From assembly GCF_027912835.1 (NCBI RefSeq), contig NZ_CP115768.1:2720501-2784500 (forward strand): a stretch of 64,000 bases of DNA, written 5' to 3'. Of the stretch, positions 9,882-19,367 are shown in pieces. The DNA comes from Paracoccus sediminicola (GTDB lineage Bacteria > Pseudomonadota > Alphaproteobacteria > Rhodobacterales > Rhodobacteraceae). Both the position numbers and the translations under genes were made by a program. The notes below the pieces were generated by a model. It made no database searches. It saw nothing but the letters and a program-made list of their open reading frames with translations, and had not been told where the DNA came from. Within the stretch, counting starts at the first letter, position 1. Each line of letters begins with the position of its first letter.

Positions 9882-10366
9882 GCGAAGATCTCCTTCAGCC
9901 GGGCCTCGTAGCGGGTCTTGATGTCGGTCACCACGCTGTCCGGATCGGGTGCGTGCAGGCAATGCACCAGCAATGCGTGGCCGCATTCGGACAGGTCGCA
10001 GCTGACCGTACCCGGTGTCAGCGTGATGGTGCCGGCCAGCATGGTGATTGCCTCGGGGGAGCGCAGATCCAGTGGGACCACGATCCAGGCCGGTTGCAGA
10101 TCGCGCCGCGATTTGAACAGGACGATGCGGGCGACCTCGATATTGGCGACGATGATGTCCCAGACCACCATCGCGCAATAGGCCAGCCATTTGCCCGGCG
10201 AGGTGATCGTCTCGCGCTTTGGCCAATAGGGCGCGATCAGTGCCGGGATCAGCACTGCAAGGATGATACCGAAGACCAGAGAGCCCCAGCGGAATTCGTT
10301 GACCAGCAGAAGCCAGGTCAGGACCAGCAGAACCGAAAGATAGGGATGCGGAAAGAGCCGTCTCAT
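9878..10366 (-). CDS. phaE: Pha/Mrp cation:proton antiporter subunit E
   Basis: A 162-residue protein of the MnhE family: two or three N-terminal membrane helices (YLSVLLVLTWLLLVNEF; GIILAVLIPALIAPYW) and a cytoplasmic domain with the conserved TITLTPGTVS box near residue 112. The start overlaps the phaD stop by 4 bases, showing translational coupling. Confidence 0.95.
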   Translation of the reverse strand: MRRLFPHPYLSVLLVLTWLLLVNEFRWGSLVFGIILAVLIPALIAPYWPKRETITSPGKWLAYCAMVVWDIIVANIEVARIVLFKSRRDLQPAWIVVPLDLRSPEAITMLAGTITLTPGTVSCDLSECGHALLVHCLHAPDPDSVVTDIKTRYEARLKEIFA

Positions 10367-11964
10367 TTGCGCGCGCCCTCCTGCTCGATCAGCACCGAAT
10401 CGACATAGGGCTGCGGATCGAAAAGCTGCTCGGCAATGGCATCGGTCATTTGCAGCGCCGGACGCGCAAAAACCGTCATCGCCACCAGCCCGGCAAGCAG
10501 CGCGCCGACCGCGATAAAGGTCATCGTCGGCGATACCGCATCGTCGATGTCCTGGATATGTTCATCCGGCTCCAGCTTGGGCGGGATCGGGCCGCGTGGC
10601 GGCGGGCGACCCTCTTCCTCGGCCAGCGCCTCGATGCGCTGAAGCTGGAAGGGCAGCCAGAACAGCGTCGATCCGGCCCTCCCGAAGCCGATGATCGCAA
10701 AAAGAGAGGTCACGAGGATGGTCGACCAGATCCCGATCCACCACGGATCGGCTCGGGTCACATCCAGCACCAGCAGCTTACCCAGGAAGCCCGAAAGCGG
10801 CGGCATCCCGGCAGCGGCGATGGCGGCGGCGAAGAACATCGCGGCGATCAGCCCGGAATCGCGGATCTTCGGGCGCAGGGTCAGCCAAAGCTCTCCGCCC
10901 CGGCGCGCGGCGATCATGTCGGCGATCAGGAACAGCGCTGCCGAGGCGAGCGTCGAATGGATCGTGTAATACAGCGCCGCCGAGATCGAATCCGGGGTGA
11001 ACATCGACACAGCGATCACCAGTGTCCCGATCGATCCGATCGTGGACAGCGCAGCCACCCGGCCCAGATGCCGCCCGCCAAGCACGCCGATCTGTCCGAC
11101 GACCAGGGTGATCAGCGCGGCGGGCAGAAGCATGTCCGCGACGATTGATTCGACCACCGAGTCTCCGGGAAAGACGAGCGTGTAGAAACGGATGATCGAA
11201 TAGATCCCGACCTTCGACATGATCGCAAACAGCGCGGCCACCGGGCCCGGCGCATTGGCATAGGTCGAGGGCAGCCAGAAATGTAGCGGCACCAATGCGG
11301 CCTTGATCGCAAACACCAGCATCAGCAGAACCGCGCCGGTGCGCAGAAGCGAGGTGTCCTCGGGCGGCATCTCGGCGACCTTCACCGCCATATCCGCCAT
11401 GTTCAGCGTGCCGGTCACCGCATAAAGCGTCCCCAGCGCGGCCAGGAAAAGAGTCGAGCCGAGCAGGTTGATGATGACATATTGCACGCCCGCCCGCAGC
11501 CGCAGCGGCCCGCCTCCGTGGATCATCAGACCGTAGGACGCGATCAGCAGCACCTCGAAGAACACGAACAGGTTGAAGGCGTCTCCGGTCAGGAAGGCGC
11601 CCATCACCCCCATCATCTGGAACTGCCAGAGCGCGTGAAAATGCCATCCCTTGCGGTCCCATCCCGAGCCGATGGCGTAAAGCTGCACCACGACGGCAAG
11701 GAACGCGCCGAGTACCAGCATCATCGCGGCCAGCTCGTCCAGCATCAGCACGATGCCGAAGGGCGCGGGCCAGTTACCGAGACGGTAAACGAAGACCTCT
11801 CCGCTGCTGGCATAGAAGGCCAGATACAGCGAGACGCCCAGAAGAATGACGGACCCGGCGGTGGAAAAGACCCGCTGCAACAGCATGTCATGCCGCATCC
11901 ACAGGATGATGAGACCGCCAATGACCGCCGGCAGAACGACAGGGGCAATGATAAAATGGTTCAT
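10363..11964 (-). CDS. phaD: Pha/Mrp cation:proton antiporter subunit D (NuoM/N-like)
   Basis: A 533-residue polytopic protein related to the proton-pumping subunits of complex I. Landmarks include FVFFEVLLIASYGL near residue 145, the lysine-containing KAALVPLHFWLPSTYANAPG near residue 225, and GMPPLSGFLGK near residue 395. About 14 membrane helices are expected. The C-terminal region has a charged loop (EEEGRPPPRGPIPPK) before the last helix. It overlaps both neighbours by 4 bases. Confidence 0.96.
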   Translation of the reverse strand: MNHFIIAPVVLPAVIGGLIILWMRHDMLLQRVFSTAGSVILLGVSLYLAFYASSGEVFVYRLGNWPAPFGIVLMLDELAAMMLVLGAFLAVVVQLYAIGSGWDRKGWHFHALWQFQMMGVMGAFLTGDAFNLFVFFEVLLIASYGLMIHGGGPLRLRAGVQYVIINLLGSTLFLAALGTLYAVTGTLNMADMAVKVAEMPPEDTSLLRTGAVLLMLVFAIKAALVPLHFWLPSTYANAPGPVAALFAIMSKVGIYSIIRFYTLVFPGDSVVESIVADMLLPAALITLVVGQIGVLGGRHLGRVAALSTIGSIGTLVIAVSMFTPDSISAALYYTIHSTLASAALFLIADMIAARRGGELWLTLRPKIRDSGLIAAMFFAAAIAAAGMPPLSGFLGKLLVLDVTRADPWWIGIWSTILVTSLFAIIGFGRAGSTLFWLPFQLQRIEALAEEEGRPPPRGPIPPKLEPDEHIQDIDDAVSPTMTFIAVGALLAGLVAMTVFARPALQMTDAIAEQLFDPQPYVDSVLIEQEGARK

Positions 11965-12320
11965 TCGGTATCCCCGTCCTCGCGCCGGTCGGCGTCAGGC
12001 ATGTCGATGTAGTCGTCCCCGCTCTCGATGAACGCGCCGAGCGCCAGCAGAACGACCACGGCCGTCATCCCGAACGAGATCACGATGGCGGTCAGCGTCA
12101 GCGCCTGCGGCAGCGGATCGGTATAGACCGCAGCTTCGGCATAGGGATCGAGGATTGGTGGCTTGTTCACCGCGAGCCGTCCCGATGCGAACAGGAACAC
12201 GTTGATTGCATAAGACATCATGGTCATGCCGATCACGGTCGGGAATGTGCGCAGCCGCAACACGAGGTAAACCCCGGCGGCGGACATGGCTCCGATGGCG
12301 ATGGCTACGAGCGCTTCCAT
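11961..12320 (-). CDS. phaC: Pha/Mrp cation:proton antiporter subunit C (NuoK-like)
   Basis: A 119-residue NuoK-like membrane subunit with three helices, including GMTMMSYAINVFLFASG. A short hydrophilic tail ends it. The ATG at 12320 overlaps the phaAB stop by one base (TGATG). Homology and hydrophobicity start here rather than at a longer in-frame start at 12560, which is shadow sequence in phaAB. Confidence 0.95.
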   Translation of the reverse strand: MEALVAIAIGAMSAAGVYLVLRLRTFPTVIGMTMMSYAINVFLFASGRLAVNKPPILDPYAEAAVYTDPLPQALTLTAIVISFGMTAVVVLLALGAFIESGDDYIDMPDADRREDGDTE

Positions 12321-15175
12321 CAGTTTGCCTCCCCCTGTTGGTGGCTGTTGCGCGAGGGGTCCACATCCATCGGCTCGCGGTTGACCGTCTCTCCGGCCCG
12401 GCGCGCGATCCGCGACAGCGAATTCAGCGCCAGCATCACCGCGCCCAGAACACACAGGAACACGCCCAGATCGAAGGCCATGGCGGTGGCAAGCTCGAAT
12501 TCCTCCAGCAGAGGCAGCTTCACGTAGGTGTAATTCGAGGTGAGGAAGGGCACGCCCCAAAGCCAGGCCCCCATGCCGGTCGCGGCGGCGACGACGACGC
12601 CCGCGCCGATCATGGCGTGGAAGGGCACGCGCTGTTTCTCTTGCGCCCAGGCAAAGCCCGACGCCATGTATTGCATGAGCAGCGAGATCGCGACGATCAG
12701 ACCCGCCACGAAGCCGCCGCCCGGCTCGTTATGGCCACGCAGGAAGATGAACAGCCCGACCGTCAGCGAAATCGGCAGGATCAGCCGGGTCGCAACGACC
12801 AGCATCAGCGGGTGACGGTCGCCCGCGTCGCGCTTGTCATGCCGCCAGTTCAGCAGCCGCCGGGACGACCGCCCGGTCATCAGCGTCTCGGTCATCGCAA
12901 AGATGACGAGCGCGGCAATCCCGAGGACCGTGATCTCGCCGAACGTGTCATAGCCCCGGAAATCGACCAGGGTGACGTTCACCACGTTATCGCCGCCGCC
13001 CTGCTTGTAGCTGTTCTCGAGGTGATAGCCAGAGATGGTGTCGAAAGCGAAATCCCGTCGCATCACCGCGTAGGCCAGCCCGCCAAATCCGAGCCCGACC
13101 GCCGTGGCGATCAGCGCATCGGCGCCGCGCCGCAGCCCGCCGGTCTCGACCCAGGTGCGCTTGGGCAGGAAATTGAGCGCCAGCAGCATGAGCATCACTG
13201 TGACCACCTCGACCGAGATCTGGGTCAGGGCCAGATCCGGCGCCGACAGATAGACGAAGGCGCCCGATACGATCAGCCCGATGATGCCGATCAGCACCAG
13301 TGCCAGCAGACGATTGCGGTGGAAGGTGACCATGCAGCCGGTCGCGGCGATCAGCAGCAGAAAGCCGATCGCCGCGACTGGTTCGATGGGCAGCATCTCT
13401 CGGGTGGCGAGTCCGACCGCGCCCGTCGCCCAGCCGAAAACGCCCGCCATGACCACGGTGATCGACATCATCGTCGCCCCCCGCGCCAGTCGCCCATCAT
13501 GCAGCGCGTCATTCGCCGCCTGCGCCCAACGCGCGGCACGCCGGATCACCGCGTCGAACATGGTTTTGGCCTCAGGGCGGGGGGTCGAGTCCCATCCCGC
13601 CTGCAGGAGCCGGTGCAACGACACGAGGATGGCTCCGACGATGATCGCGATGATCGAGGCGATCAGCGCCGCATTCACCCCGTGCCAGAGATAGATATCC
13701 GGCTCGGTCGCAAGCCCGGTCACCGCGTCGGCAGAGATGCGGACCAGCCATCCGGCCATGGTCATCGGCATCAATCCGATCAGCACCACCAGAACCACGA
13801 GAAGCGCAGGGCTGAACCACAGCCCCGGACCCGGGTCATGCGGATGATGCGGATAATCGTCGCGCTCTTCCCCGAAGAAACTGTGCCAGATGAAACGGAA
13901 AGAATAGGCGACCGAAAAAATCGCCGCGATGCTGGCCACGATGAAGAACAGGTTGTGATAGCCTGCCCAGTCCGTATGTGCTGCCTCATAGAGCATCATC
14001 TCTTTCGAAAGGAAGCCGTTCAGCGGCGGTATCCCGGCCATGGAAAGCGCGGCAATCGTCCCGATCAGGAAAGTGATCGGCATCAGCCTGCGCAGCCCGC
14101 CCAGCCGGGCGATGGAGCGTGTGCCGGTCTCGTGGTCGATGATCCCGGCGCTCATGAACAAGGCGGCCTTGAAGGTCGCGTGGTTGATGATGTGGAACAC
14201 CGCCGCGATGGCACCTGCCTCGGTCCCGAGTCCCAGAAGCATCGTGATCAGCCCCAGATGGCTGACCGTCGAGAAAGCCAGCAGCGCCTTGAGATCATCC
14301 TTGAACAGCGCGATTACCGCTCCGATCAGCATGGTGATCAGCCCGGTGGTCGCGACCAGATAGAACCATTCCGGCGTGCCCGCCAGCACCGGCCAGAGCC
14401 GCGCCATCAGGAACAGCCCGGCCTTTACCATGGTCGCCGAGTGCAGATAGGCCGAGACCGGCGTCGGGGCGGCCATGGCGTGCGGCAGCCAGACATGGAA
14501 CGGGAACTGCGCCGATTTCGTGAAGGCGCCGATCAGGATCAGGATCAGCGCGGGAAGATACATGGGAGAGGCCTGGATAGCCTCTTTCGCCTGAAGGATG
14601 TCGCTGATCTTGTAGCTGCCCGCGATATTCCCGAGGATCAGCATCCCCGCGATCATCGCAAGCCCGCCCATCCCGGTCACGGTCAGCGCCATCCGCGCGC
14701 CCTGACGTCCTTCGGGAAGGTGTTTCCAATAGCCGATCAGCAGGAAGGAGGACAGCGAGGTCAGCTCCCAGAAGATCAGCAAAAGCAGGATGTTATCCGA
14801 CAGGACGATGCCGACCATCGCGCCCTGGAACAGCATCAGATAGGTATAGAACTGCCCGACCGGATCATCTTTCGAAAGGTAATACCGCGCATAGGTGATG
14901 ATGAGCAGGCCGATGCCCAGAATCAGGATCGCGAAGAGCAGGCTCAGCCCGTCGATGCGGAAACTTGCGTTCAGCCCGATCCGGGGCAGCCAGGCGTAGT
15001 CGGCCGTGATGACCGCACCGCCCAGTATCGCGGGGATGTGCAGGCATGCCCCGATCAGCGCGAGGAATGTCATCGTCCCGCAGGAGATTGCGGCCACATT
15101 CCGCCCCGAGCGGATCAGCAATCCGGGCAAGAGCGCGCCGAGGAAGGGCAGCGCGGCGATCAGGGCTGGCGACAT
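12320..15175 (-). CDS. phaAB: fused Pha/Mrp antiporter subunits A and B
   Basis: A 951-residue fusion. Residues 1 to about 770 are subunit A, homologous to NuoL: SFRIDGLSLLFAILILGIG, the KSAQFPFHVWLPHAMAAPTP box near residue 225, and AGIPPLNGFLSKEMM near residue 385. The remainder corresponds to subunit B: LPISLTVGLFIFLRGHNEPG and EEFELATAMAFDLGVFLCVLG. Such AB fusion is the group-2 Pha arrangement known from rhizobia. The complex exchanges Na+ or K+ for protons and supports pH and salt tolerance. This is the first gene of the operon; its promoter should lie within 15176-15317, shared with divergent ruvC. Confidence 0.96.
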   Translation of the reverse strand: MSPALIAALPFLGALLPGLLIRSGRNVAAISCGTMTFLALIGACLHIPAILGGAVITADYAWLPRIGLNASFRIDGLSLLFAILILGIGLLIITYARYYLSKDDPVGQFYTYLMLFQGAMVGIVLSDNILLLLIFWELTSLSSFLLIGYWKHLPEGRQGARMALTVTGMGGLAMIAGMLILGNIAGSYKISDILQAKEAIQASPMYLPALILILIGAFTKSAQFPFHVWLPHAMAAPTPVSAYLHSATMVKAGLFLMARLWPVLAGTPEWFYLVATTGLITMLIGAVIALFKDDLKALLAFSTVSHLGLITMLLGLGTEAGAIAAVFHIINHATFKAALFMSAGIIDHETGTRSIARLGGLRRLMPITFLIGTIAALSMAGIPPLNGFLSKEMMLYEAAHTDWAGYHNLFFIVASIAAIFSVAYSFRFIWHSFFGEERDDYPHHPHDPGPGLWFSPALLVVLVVLIGLMPMTMAGWLVRISADAVTGLATEPDIYLWHGVNAALIASIIAIIVGAILVSLHRLLQAGWDSTPRPEAKTMFDAVIRRAARWAQAANDALHDGRLARGATMMSITVVMAGVFGWATGAVGLATREMLPIEPVAAIGFLLLIAATGCMVTFHRNRLLALVLIGIIGLIVSGAFVYLSAPDLALTQISVEVVTVMLMLLALNFLPKRTWVETGGLRRGADALIATAVGLGFGGLAYAVMRRDFAFDTISGYHLENSYKQGGGDNVVNVTLVDFRGYDTFGEITVLGIAALVIFAMTETLMTGRSSRRLLNWRHDKRDAGDRHPLMLVVATRLILPISLTVGLFIFLRGHNEPGGGFVAGLIVAISLLMQYMASGFAWAQEKQRVPFHAMIGAGVVVAAATGMGAWLWGVPFLTSNYTYVKLPLLEEFELATAMAFDLGVFLCVLGAVMLALNSLSRIARRAGETVNREPMDVDPSRNSHQQGEAN

Positions 15176-15317
15176 CTGTCCTCCGCAAATCTTTTCTTAA
15201 TTTGTGTCAATGAAGGCGCGCCCGGTGTCAAGCAAGCCGCCGGGGCGGATAGGGCCTTTCCCGATGTTCGCGTTTCGTGCTAGCGTCCCGGAAAGAACGA
15301 GAAAAACGAGGGCAGGC

Positions 15318-15812
15318 ATGAGGGTTCTGGGCATCGACCCCGGATTGCAGAATATGGGCTGGGGCGTGATCGAGCTGGACGGCCCGCGGCTGCGACATAT
15401 TGCCAATGGTGTCGTGCGCTCGGGGCCGGGCGCGCTTGGGGCGCGGCTGCTACTTCTGTATCGCGGGCTGACCGATGTGATCACAGCGCATCTCCCCGAT
15501 GCGGCGGCGGTGGAACAGACCTTCGTGAACAAGGACGCGGTCGGCACGCTGAAGCTGGGTCAGGCGCGCGGCATTGCCCTGCTTGCGCCGGCCGAGGCGG
15601 GGCTCGAAATCGGGGAATATGCGCCAAACGCGGTGAAGAAAGCCGTGGTCGGTGTCGGCCACGCCGCCAAAGAGCAGGTGCAGCACATGGTGCGCCACCA
15701 GCTTCCCGGCGTCGAGTTTCACGGGCCAGACGCGGCGGATGCACTCGCCATCGCGATCTGCCACGCGCATCACCTGCAATCGCGCAGCGTGCGCATCAAG
15801 GCGAGCGCATGA
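15318..15812 (+). CDS. ruvC: crossover junction endodeoxyribonuclease RuvC
   Basis: RuvC resolves Holliday junctions by symmetric nicking. The 164-residue protein has the RNase-H fold landmarks: [12 protein letters not shown] with the first catalytic Asp at residue 7, [16 protein letters not shown] with the catalytic Glu, and [14 protein letters not shown] near the C terminus with the last acidic pair. The ATG at 15318 follows GAGGGCAGG. An upstream in-frame start at 15204 is not supported by homology. It overlaps ruvA by 4 bases (ATGA). Confidence 0.97.
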   Translation: MRVLGIDPGLQNMGWGVIELDGPRLRHIANGVVRSGPGALGARLLLLYRGLTDVITAHLPDAAAVEQTFVNKDAVGTLKLGQARGIALLAPAEAGLEIGEYAPNAVKKAVVGVGHAAKEQVQHMVRHQLPGVEFHGPDAADALAIAICHAHHLQSRSVRIKASA

Positions 15813-16492
15813 TCGGGCGTATTGCGGGGGTGATCCTGCACCGCGCGCCGGATCACGTCATGATCGATGTGCGCGGTGTTGGCTATATCGTTCATATCAG
15901 CGAGCGCACGGCGGCCAATCTGCCTCCGGTCGGACAGGCGACGGCGCTTTATACCGATTTGCTGGTGCGCGAGGATCTGTTGCAGCTGTTCGGCTTCCCG
16001 ACCCTGCTGGAAAAAGAGTGGCACAAGCTGCTGACCTCGGTTCAGGGGATCGGGGCGAAGGCATCGCTGGCGATACTGGGCACGCTCGGCGCCGAGGGGC
16101 TTGGCCGGGCGATTGCGCTTGGTGACTGGTCGGCGGTGCGCAAGGCTCAGGGCGTCGGGCCGAAACTGGCGCAGCGCGTCGTGCTTGAACTGAAGGACAA
16201 GGCGCCCTCGGTCATGGCGATGGGTGGCGCGTTGACGGTGGATGCGGGTGCCTCGGTCATCGAGACCGACGCGCCCGCGCCTGCGGCCCCCGCCCAACCC
16301 GCTGCCAAGCCCGCGGCAAAGGACCCGAGCAGCGCCGCCGCCCAGTCCGAGGCGCTGTCCGCATTGACCAATCTGGGCTATAACCCCTCCGAGGCGGCCT
16401 CTGCAGTGGCGCAGGCCGCACAGGCGGAACCCGAGGCCGCGACAACGGCGTTGATCCGCGCGGCGCTGCGGCTTCTGGCGCCGAAGGAATGA
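15809..16492 (+). CDS. ruvA: Holliday junction branch migration protein RuvA
   Basis: RuvA tetramers bind the four-way junction and load RuvB. The 227-residue protein shows domain I ([20 protein letters not shown]), domain II with helix-hairpin-helix motifs ([16 protein letters not shown] and [17 protein letters not shown]), an alanine/proline-rich linker near residues 150-180, and domain III ([17 protein letters not shown]), which contacts RuvB. It is slightly long because of the linker. Its stop is followed at once by an M48 protease gene. Confidence 0.97.
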   Translation: MIGRIAGVILHRAPDHVMIDVRGVGYIVHISERTAANLPPVGQATALYTDLLVREDLLQLFGFPTLLEKEWHKLLTSVQGIGAKASLAILGTLGAEGLGRAIALGDWSAVRKAQGVGPKLAQRVVLELKDKAPSVMAMGGALTVDAGASVIETDAPAPAAPAQPAAKPAAKDPSSAAAQSEALSALTNLGYNPSEAASAVAQAAQAEPEAATTALIRAALRLLAPKE

Positions 16493-16503
16493 CGGGGGGA
16501 TCC

Positions 16504-17349
16504 ATGTCCAGCACGCTTCGCACCTTTGCCCTGATGGCGGCGCTGACCGCGCTGCTGATGGGACTTGGCTGGTTGATCGGTGGCCGGGGCGGCGCGCTGA
16601 TCGCACTGATTTTCGCGGGCGCGGGCAATATCTGGGCCTGGTGGAACAGCGACAAGGCGATGCTGCGCCGGAACAATGCCGTTCCGGTGACCCGCCAGAA
16701 CGCGCCCGAGCTGGTCGATCTGGTGGCCGAGCTGGCGCAGCGGGGCAACCTGCCCATACCGGCGGTCTATGTGATGCAGACCGAACAGCCCAATGCCTTC
16801 GCCACCGGGCGCAATCCCGAAAACGCCGCAGTGGCGGTCACGCAGGGATTGATGCAGATCCTGAACCGCGACGAGCTGGCTGGCGTCATCGCGCATGAGC
16901 TGGCCCATATCCGCAACCGCGACACGCTGACCATGACCGTTGCCGCAACGCTCGCCGGGGCGATCGCGATGCTGGGCAACATGGCGCTGTGGACCGGCGG
17001 CCGGAACGGGCGCGGCGGGTTGCTGGCGGGTCTTGCGGCGATGATCTTCGCGCCGGTCGCGGCGAGCCTCGTGCAGATGGCCATCTCTCGCACGCGGGAA
17101 TTTCGCGCCGATGCTTTGGGCGCCGAGATCGCGGGCCAGACCGAGGGGCTGTCCTCGGCGCTGCAAAAGATCGCGCAGGCGGCGGGGCGGGTGGTCAATG
17201 TCCCGGCTGAACGCAATCCGGCTTCGGCCTCGATGTTCATCATAAACCCGCTTTCGGGCATGAATATGGACAGCCTGTTCCGCACCCATCCGCCAACCGA
17301 GGACCGCATCGCCGCGCTGAGAGAACTGAGGCTGAATGGACGCCCCTGA
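16504..17349 (+). CDS. HtpX-like M48 family membrane zinc metalloprotease
   Basis: A 281-residue inner-membrane metalloprotease. Two N-terminal helices ([35 protein letters not shown]) precede the catalytic domain. The zinc motif HELAH is near residue 125, with the third ligand expected in [10 protein letters not shown] near residue 200. HtpX-type proteases help degrade misfolded membrane proteins. Here the gene lies between ruvA and ruvB and overlaps ruvB by 14 bases, so it is in the same transcript. The ATG at 16504 follows a strong GGGGGG run; an alternative ATG at 16489 overlaps the ruvA stop. It may be a paralogue rather than the main HtpX. Confidence 0.93.
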   Translation: MSSTLRTFALMAALTALLMGLGWLIGGRGGALIALIFAGAGNIWAWWNSDKAMLRRNNAVPVTRQNAPELVDLVAELAQRGNLPIPAVYVMQTEQPNAFATGRNPENAAVAVTQGLMQILNRDELAGVIAHELAHIRNRDTLTMTVAATLAGAIAMLGNMALWTGGRNGRGGLLAGLAAMIFAPVAASLVQMAISRTREFRADALGAEIAGQTEGLSSALQKIAQAAGRVVNVPAERNPASASMFIINPLSGMNMDSLFRTHPPTEDRIAALRELRLNGRP

Positions 17350-18367
17350 CCCAACATTGCGGCCCGCTCCGCTGCCCGAGGACGATAGCGGCCGCGCCCT
17401 GCGCCCGCAGGCGCTGAGCGAATTCATCGGCCAGGCCGAGGCCCGCGCCAATCTGCGCGTCTTCATCGAAAGCGCGCGGCGGCGGGGCGAGGCGATGGAT
17501 CACACGCTGTTCCACGGCCCGCCGGGTCTTGGCAAGACCACGCTGGCGCAGATCATGGCGCGCGAGCTTGGGGTGAACTTCAAGATGACCTCCGGCCCGG
17601 TTCTGGCGCGGGCGGGGGATCTGGCGGCGATCCTGACCAATCTCGAGTCGCGCGACGTGCTGTTCATCGACGAGATCCACCGGATGAATCCGGCGGTAGA
17701 AGAGGTTCTCTATCCCGCGATGGAGGATTTCGAGCTGGATCTGATGATCGGCGAGGGCCCCGCGGCGCGGACGGTGCGGATCGAATTGCAGCCTTTCACA
17801 CTGGTTGGCGCGACGACGCGGCTCGGGCTGCTGACAACGCCACTGCGCGACCGCTTTGGCATCCCGACGCGGCTGCAATTCTATACCGAGGACGAGTTGG
17901 ACGAGATCGTCCGGCGGGGCGCACGGTTGATGGGCTATGAAGCCGACCCGGACGGCACGCGCGAGATTGCGCGCCGGGCGCGCGGCACGCCCCGGATTGC
18001 GGGGCGGCTGCTGCGGCGGGTGGCGGATTTCGCGCTTGTCGAGGGCGATGGGCGCATCTCTCGGGCGGTCGCGGATAACGCGCTGACCCGGCTTGGCGTC
18101 GACGATCTGGGGCTGGACGGCGCGGACCGGCGCTATCTGGGGCTGATCGCCGAGAATTACGGCGGCGGGCCAGTCGGGGTCGAGACGATCTCGGCGGCGC
18201 TGTCCGAAAGCCGCGATGCCATCGAAGAGGTGATCGAGCCCTATCTGCTGCAACAGGGGCTGATCGCGCGGACTCCGCGCGGGCGGATGCTGGCCGCGAA
18301 AGGCTGGCGGCATCTGGAGCTGGATGCGCCCCGCGCGCCCGCGCAGCAGCCCCTGTTCGAGGAGTGA
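17336..18367 (+). CDS. ruvB: Holliday junction branch migration DNA helicase RuvB
   Basis: RuvB is the AAA+ motor that drives branch migration with RuvA. The 343-residue protein has Walker [10 protein letters not shown] near residue 62, Walker [10 protein letters not shown] near residue 112, sensor 1 GATTR near residue 162, arginine finger PLRDRFGIP and a C-terminal winged helix ([16 protein letters not shown]) that touches DNA. It starts 14 bases inside the preceding protease gene, consistent with a ruvCA-protease-ruvB operon. Confidence 0.98.
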   Translation: MDAPDPTLRPAPLPEDDSGRALRPQALSEFIGQAEARANLRVFIESARRRGEAMDHTLFHGPPGLGKTTLAQIMARELGVNFKMTSGPVLARAGDLAAILTNLESRDVLFIDEIHRMNPAVEEVLYPAMEDFELDLMIGEGPAARTVRIELQPFTLVGATTRLGLLTTPLRDRFGIPTRLQFYTEDELDEIVRRGARLMGYEADPDGTREIARRARGTPRIAGRLLRRVADFALVEGDGRISRAVADNALTRLGVDDLGLDGADRRYLGLIAENYGGGPVGVETISAALSESRDAIEEVIEPYLLQQGLIARTPRGRMLAAKGWRHLELDAPRAPAQQPLFEE

Positions 18368-18416
18368 GGCCGGACCGGAAAGCGCCGCGAACCCCGAGAT
18401 GTATGGAGCGAACAAG

Positions 18417-18824
18417 ATGGATATCGAAACGCGGATCCGCGACAGTTTCGGCAAGCAGACCATGATGCAAAGCCTCGGCGCCGAGATTGTCAGCGTCGAG
18501 AAGGGTCGCGTTGTGATCACATCTCCGATCCTGCCGACGGCTTTGCAGCAGCACGGGGCGGGTCACGCCGGGCTGGCCTTTTCCATTGGCGATTCCGCGG
18601 CGGGATATTCCGCGCTGACAGTAATGGAGGAGGGTGCCGAGGTGATGACGGTCGAGATGAAGATCAACCTCATGTCACCGTCCGTGGGTGAGCGCCTGAT
18701 TGCAGAGGGGCGCGTCATCCGGCCTGGGCGGCGCGTCGTTGTCGTCGCCGCCGATGTCTTTGCCGAGCTGAAGGGTGCCCGCAAACATGTCGCCATGCTG
18801 CAGGGCACCATGATCCCGGTCTAG
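18417..18824 (+). CDS. PaaI-family hotdog-fold thioesterase
   Basis: A 135-residue single hotdog domain. The HGAGHAGLAFSIGDSAAGYSA segment near residue 45 carries the PaaI-type active-site region. PaaI enzymes hydrolyse aryl- or acyl-CoA thioesters; the substrate here is unknown. The ATG at 18417 follows GGAG. The TAG stop lies in the palindrome CTAG, whose other strand gives the TAG stop of the convergent peroxiredoxin gene, so the two genes share their final bases. Confidence 0.9.
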   Translation: MDIETRIRDSFGKQTMMQSLGAEIVSVEKGRVVITSPILPTALQQHGAGHAGLAFSIGDSAAGYSALTVMEEGAEVMTVEMKINLMSPSVGERLIAEGRVIRPGRRVVVVAADVFAELKGARKHVAMLQGTMIPV

Positions 18825-19306
18825 GCCTTTTCCAGCAACGACTCACCGCCCGAGATCGAGCATTCGCCCGGCGATTCTTCTGCCTGAAGCGTCTTGATCG
18901 TGCCGTCTTCGACCAGCATCGCATAGCGCTTGGACCGGCCGAACAACCCGGCTGGCGGGGCGTCGAAATTCATGCCCATCGCCTTGGTGAAGCTGCCATC
19001 CGCATCCGACAGGAAGGTCAGCCCCGCCTCTCCCGCGCCGGTATCCTTTTCCCATGCGCCCATCACGAAGGGATCGTTGACCGAAACGCAGACGATGCGG
19101 TCGACGCCCTTTTCTCAAAACTTGTCCGCCGTTCGCATGAAGCTGGGCACATGCTGGGTCGAACAGGTGCCGGTAAAGGCGCCGGGCAGCGCAAAGATCG
19201 CCACGCGGCCCTGTTGATATTCGCTGAGATCGACGTCCTGCGGACCATTATCGGTCATTTTCAGCAGCTTGCCCTCGGGCAGCTTGTCGCCTTCCTGAAG
19301 TGCCAT
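18821..19306 (-). pseudogene. Prx5-type peroxiredoxin interrupted by one in-frame TGA
   Basis: A peroxiredoxin of the Prx5/AhpE-like redoxin group reduces hydroperoxides through a peroxidatic cysteine. The frame codes 161 residues from ATG 19306 to TAG 18821, but codon 64 (bases 19117-19115) is TGA. Upstream are the start MALQEGDKLPEG and the catalytic GAFTGTCST with Cys48; downstream the family sequence continues in the same frame (EKGVDRIVCVSVNDPFVMG, then DGSFTKAMGMNFDAPP). The sense codon is probably CGA (Arg), so a single C-to-T change would explain it. It is either a real nonsense mutation, an assembly error, or a read-through codon. Catalytic Cys48 is a normal TGC, so selenocysteine is unlikely. 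Confidence 0.85.
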
Positions 19307-19367
19307 CGGCTTATGCCTCCTGTATCTGTCACGCCGACAGTAACCGAACGCGACTGCGCGGCAAGGG

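Noticed and set aside
12206..15283. very long plus-strand open frame across the antiporter genes
   Set aside because: It is a GC-rich antisense shadow of phaAB, rich in Arg, Gln, His and Asp, with no domain; the minus strand codes a full antiporter subunit.
19115..19117. TGA as a selenocysteine codon in the peroxiredoxin
   Set aside because: The peroxidatic cysteine is already TGC at codon 48, the TGA falls 16 residues later at a non-catalytic position, and no SECIS-like hairpin is evident next to it.
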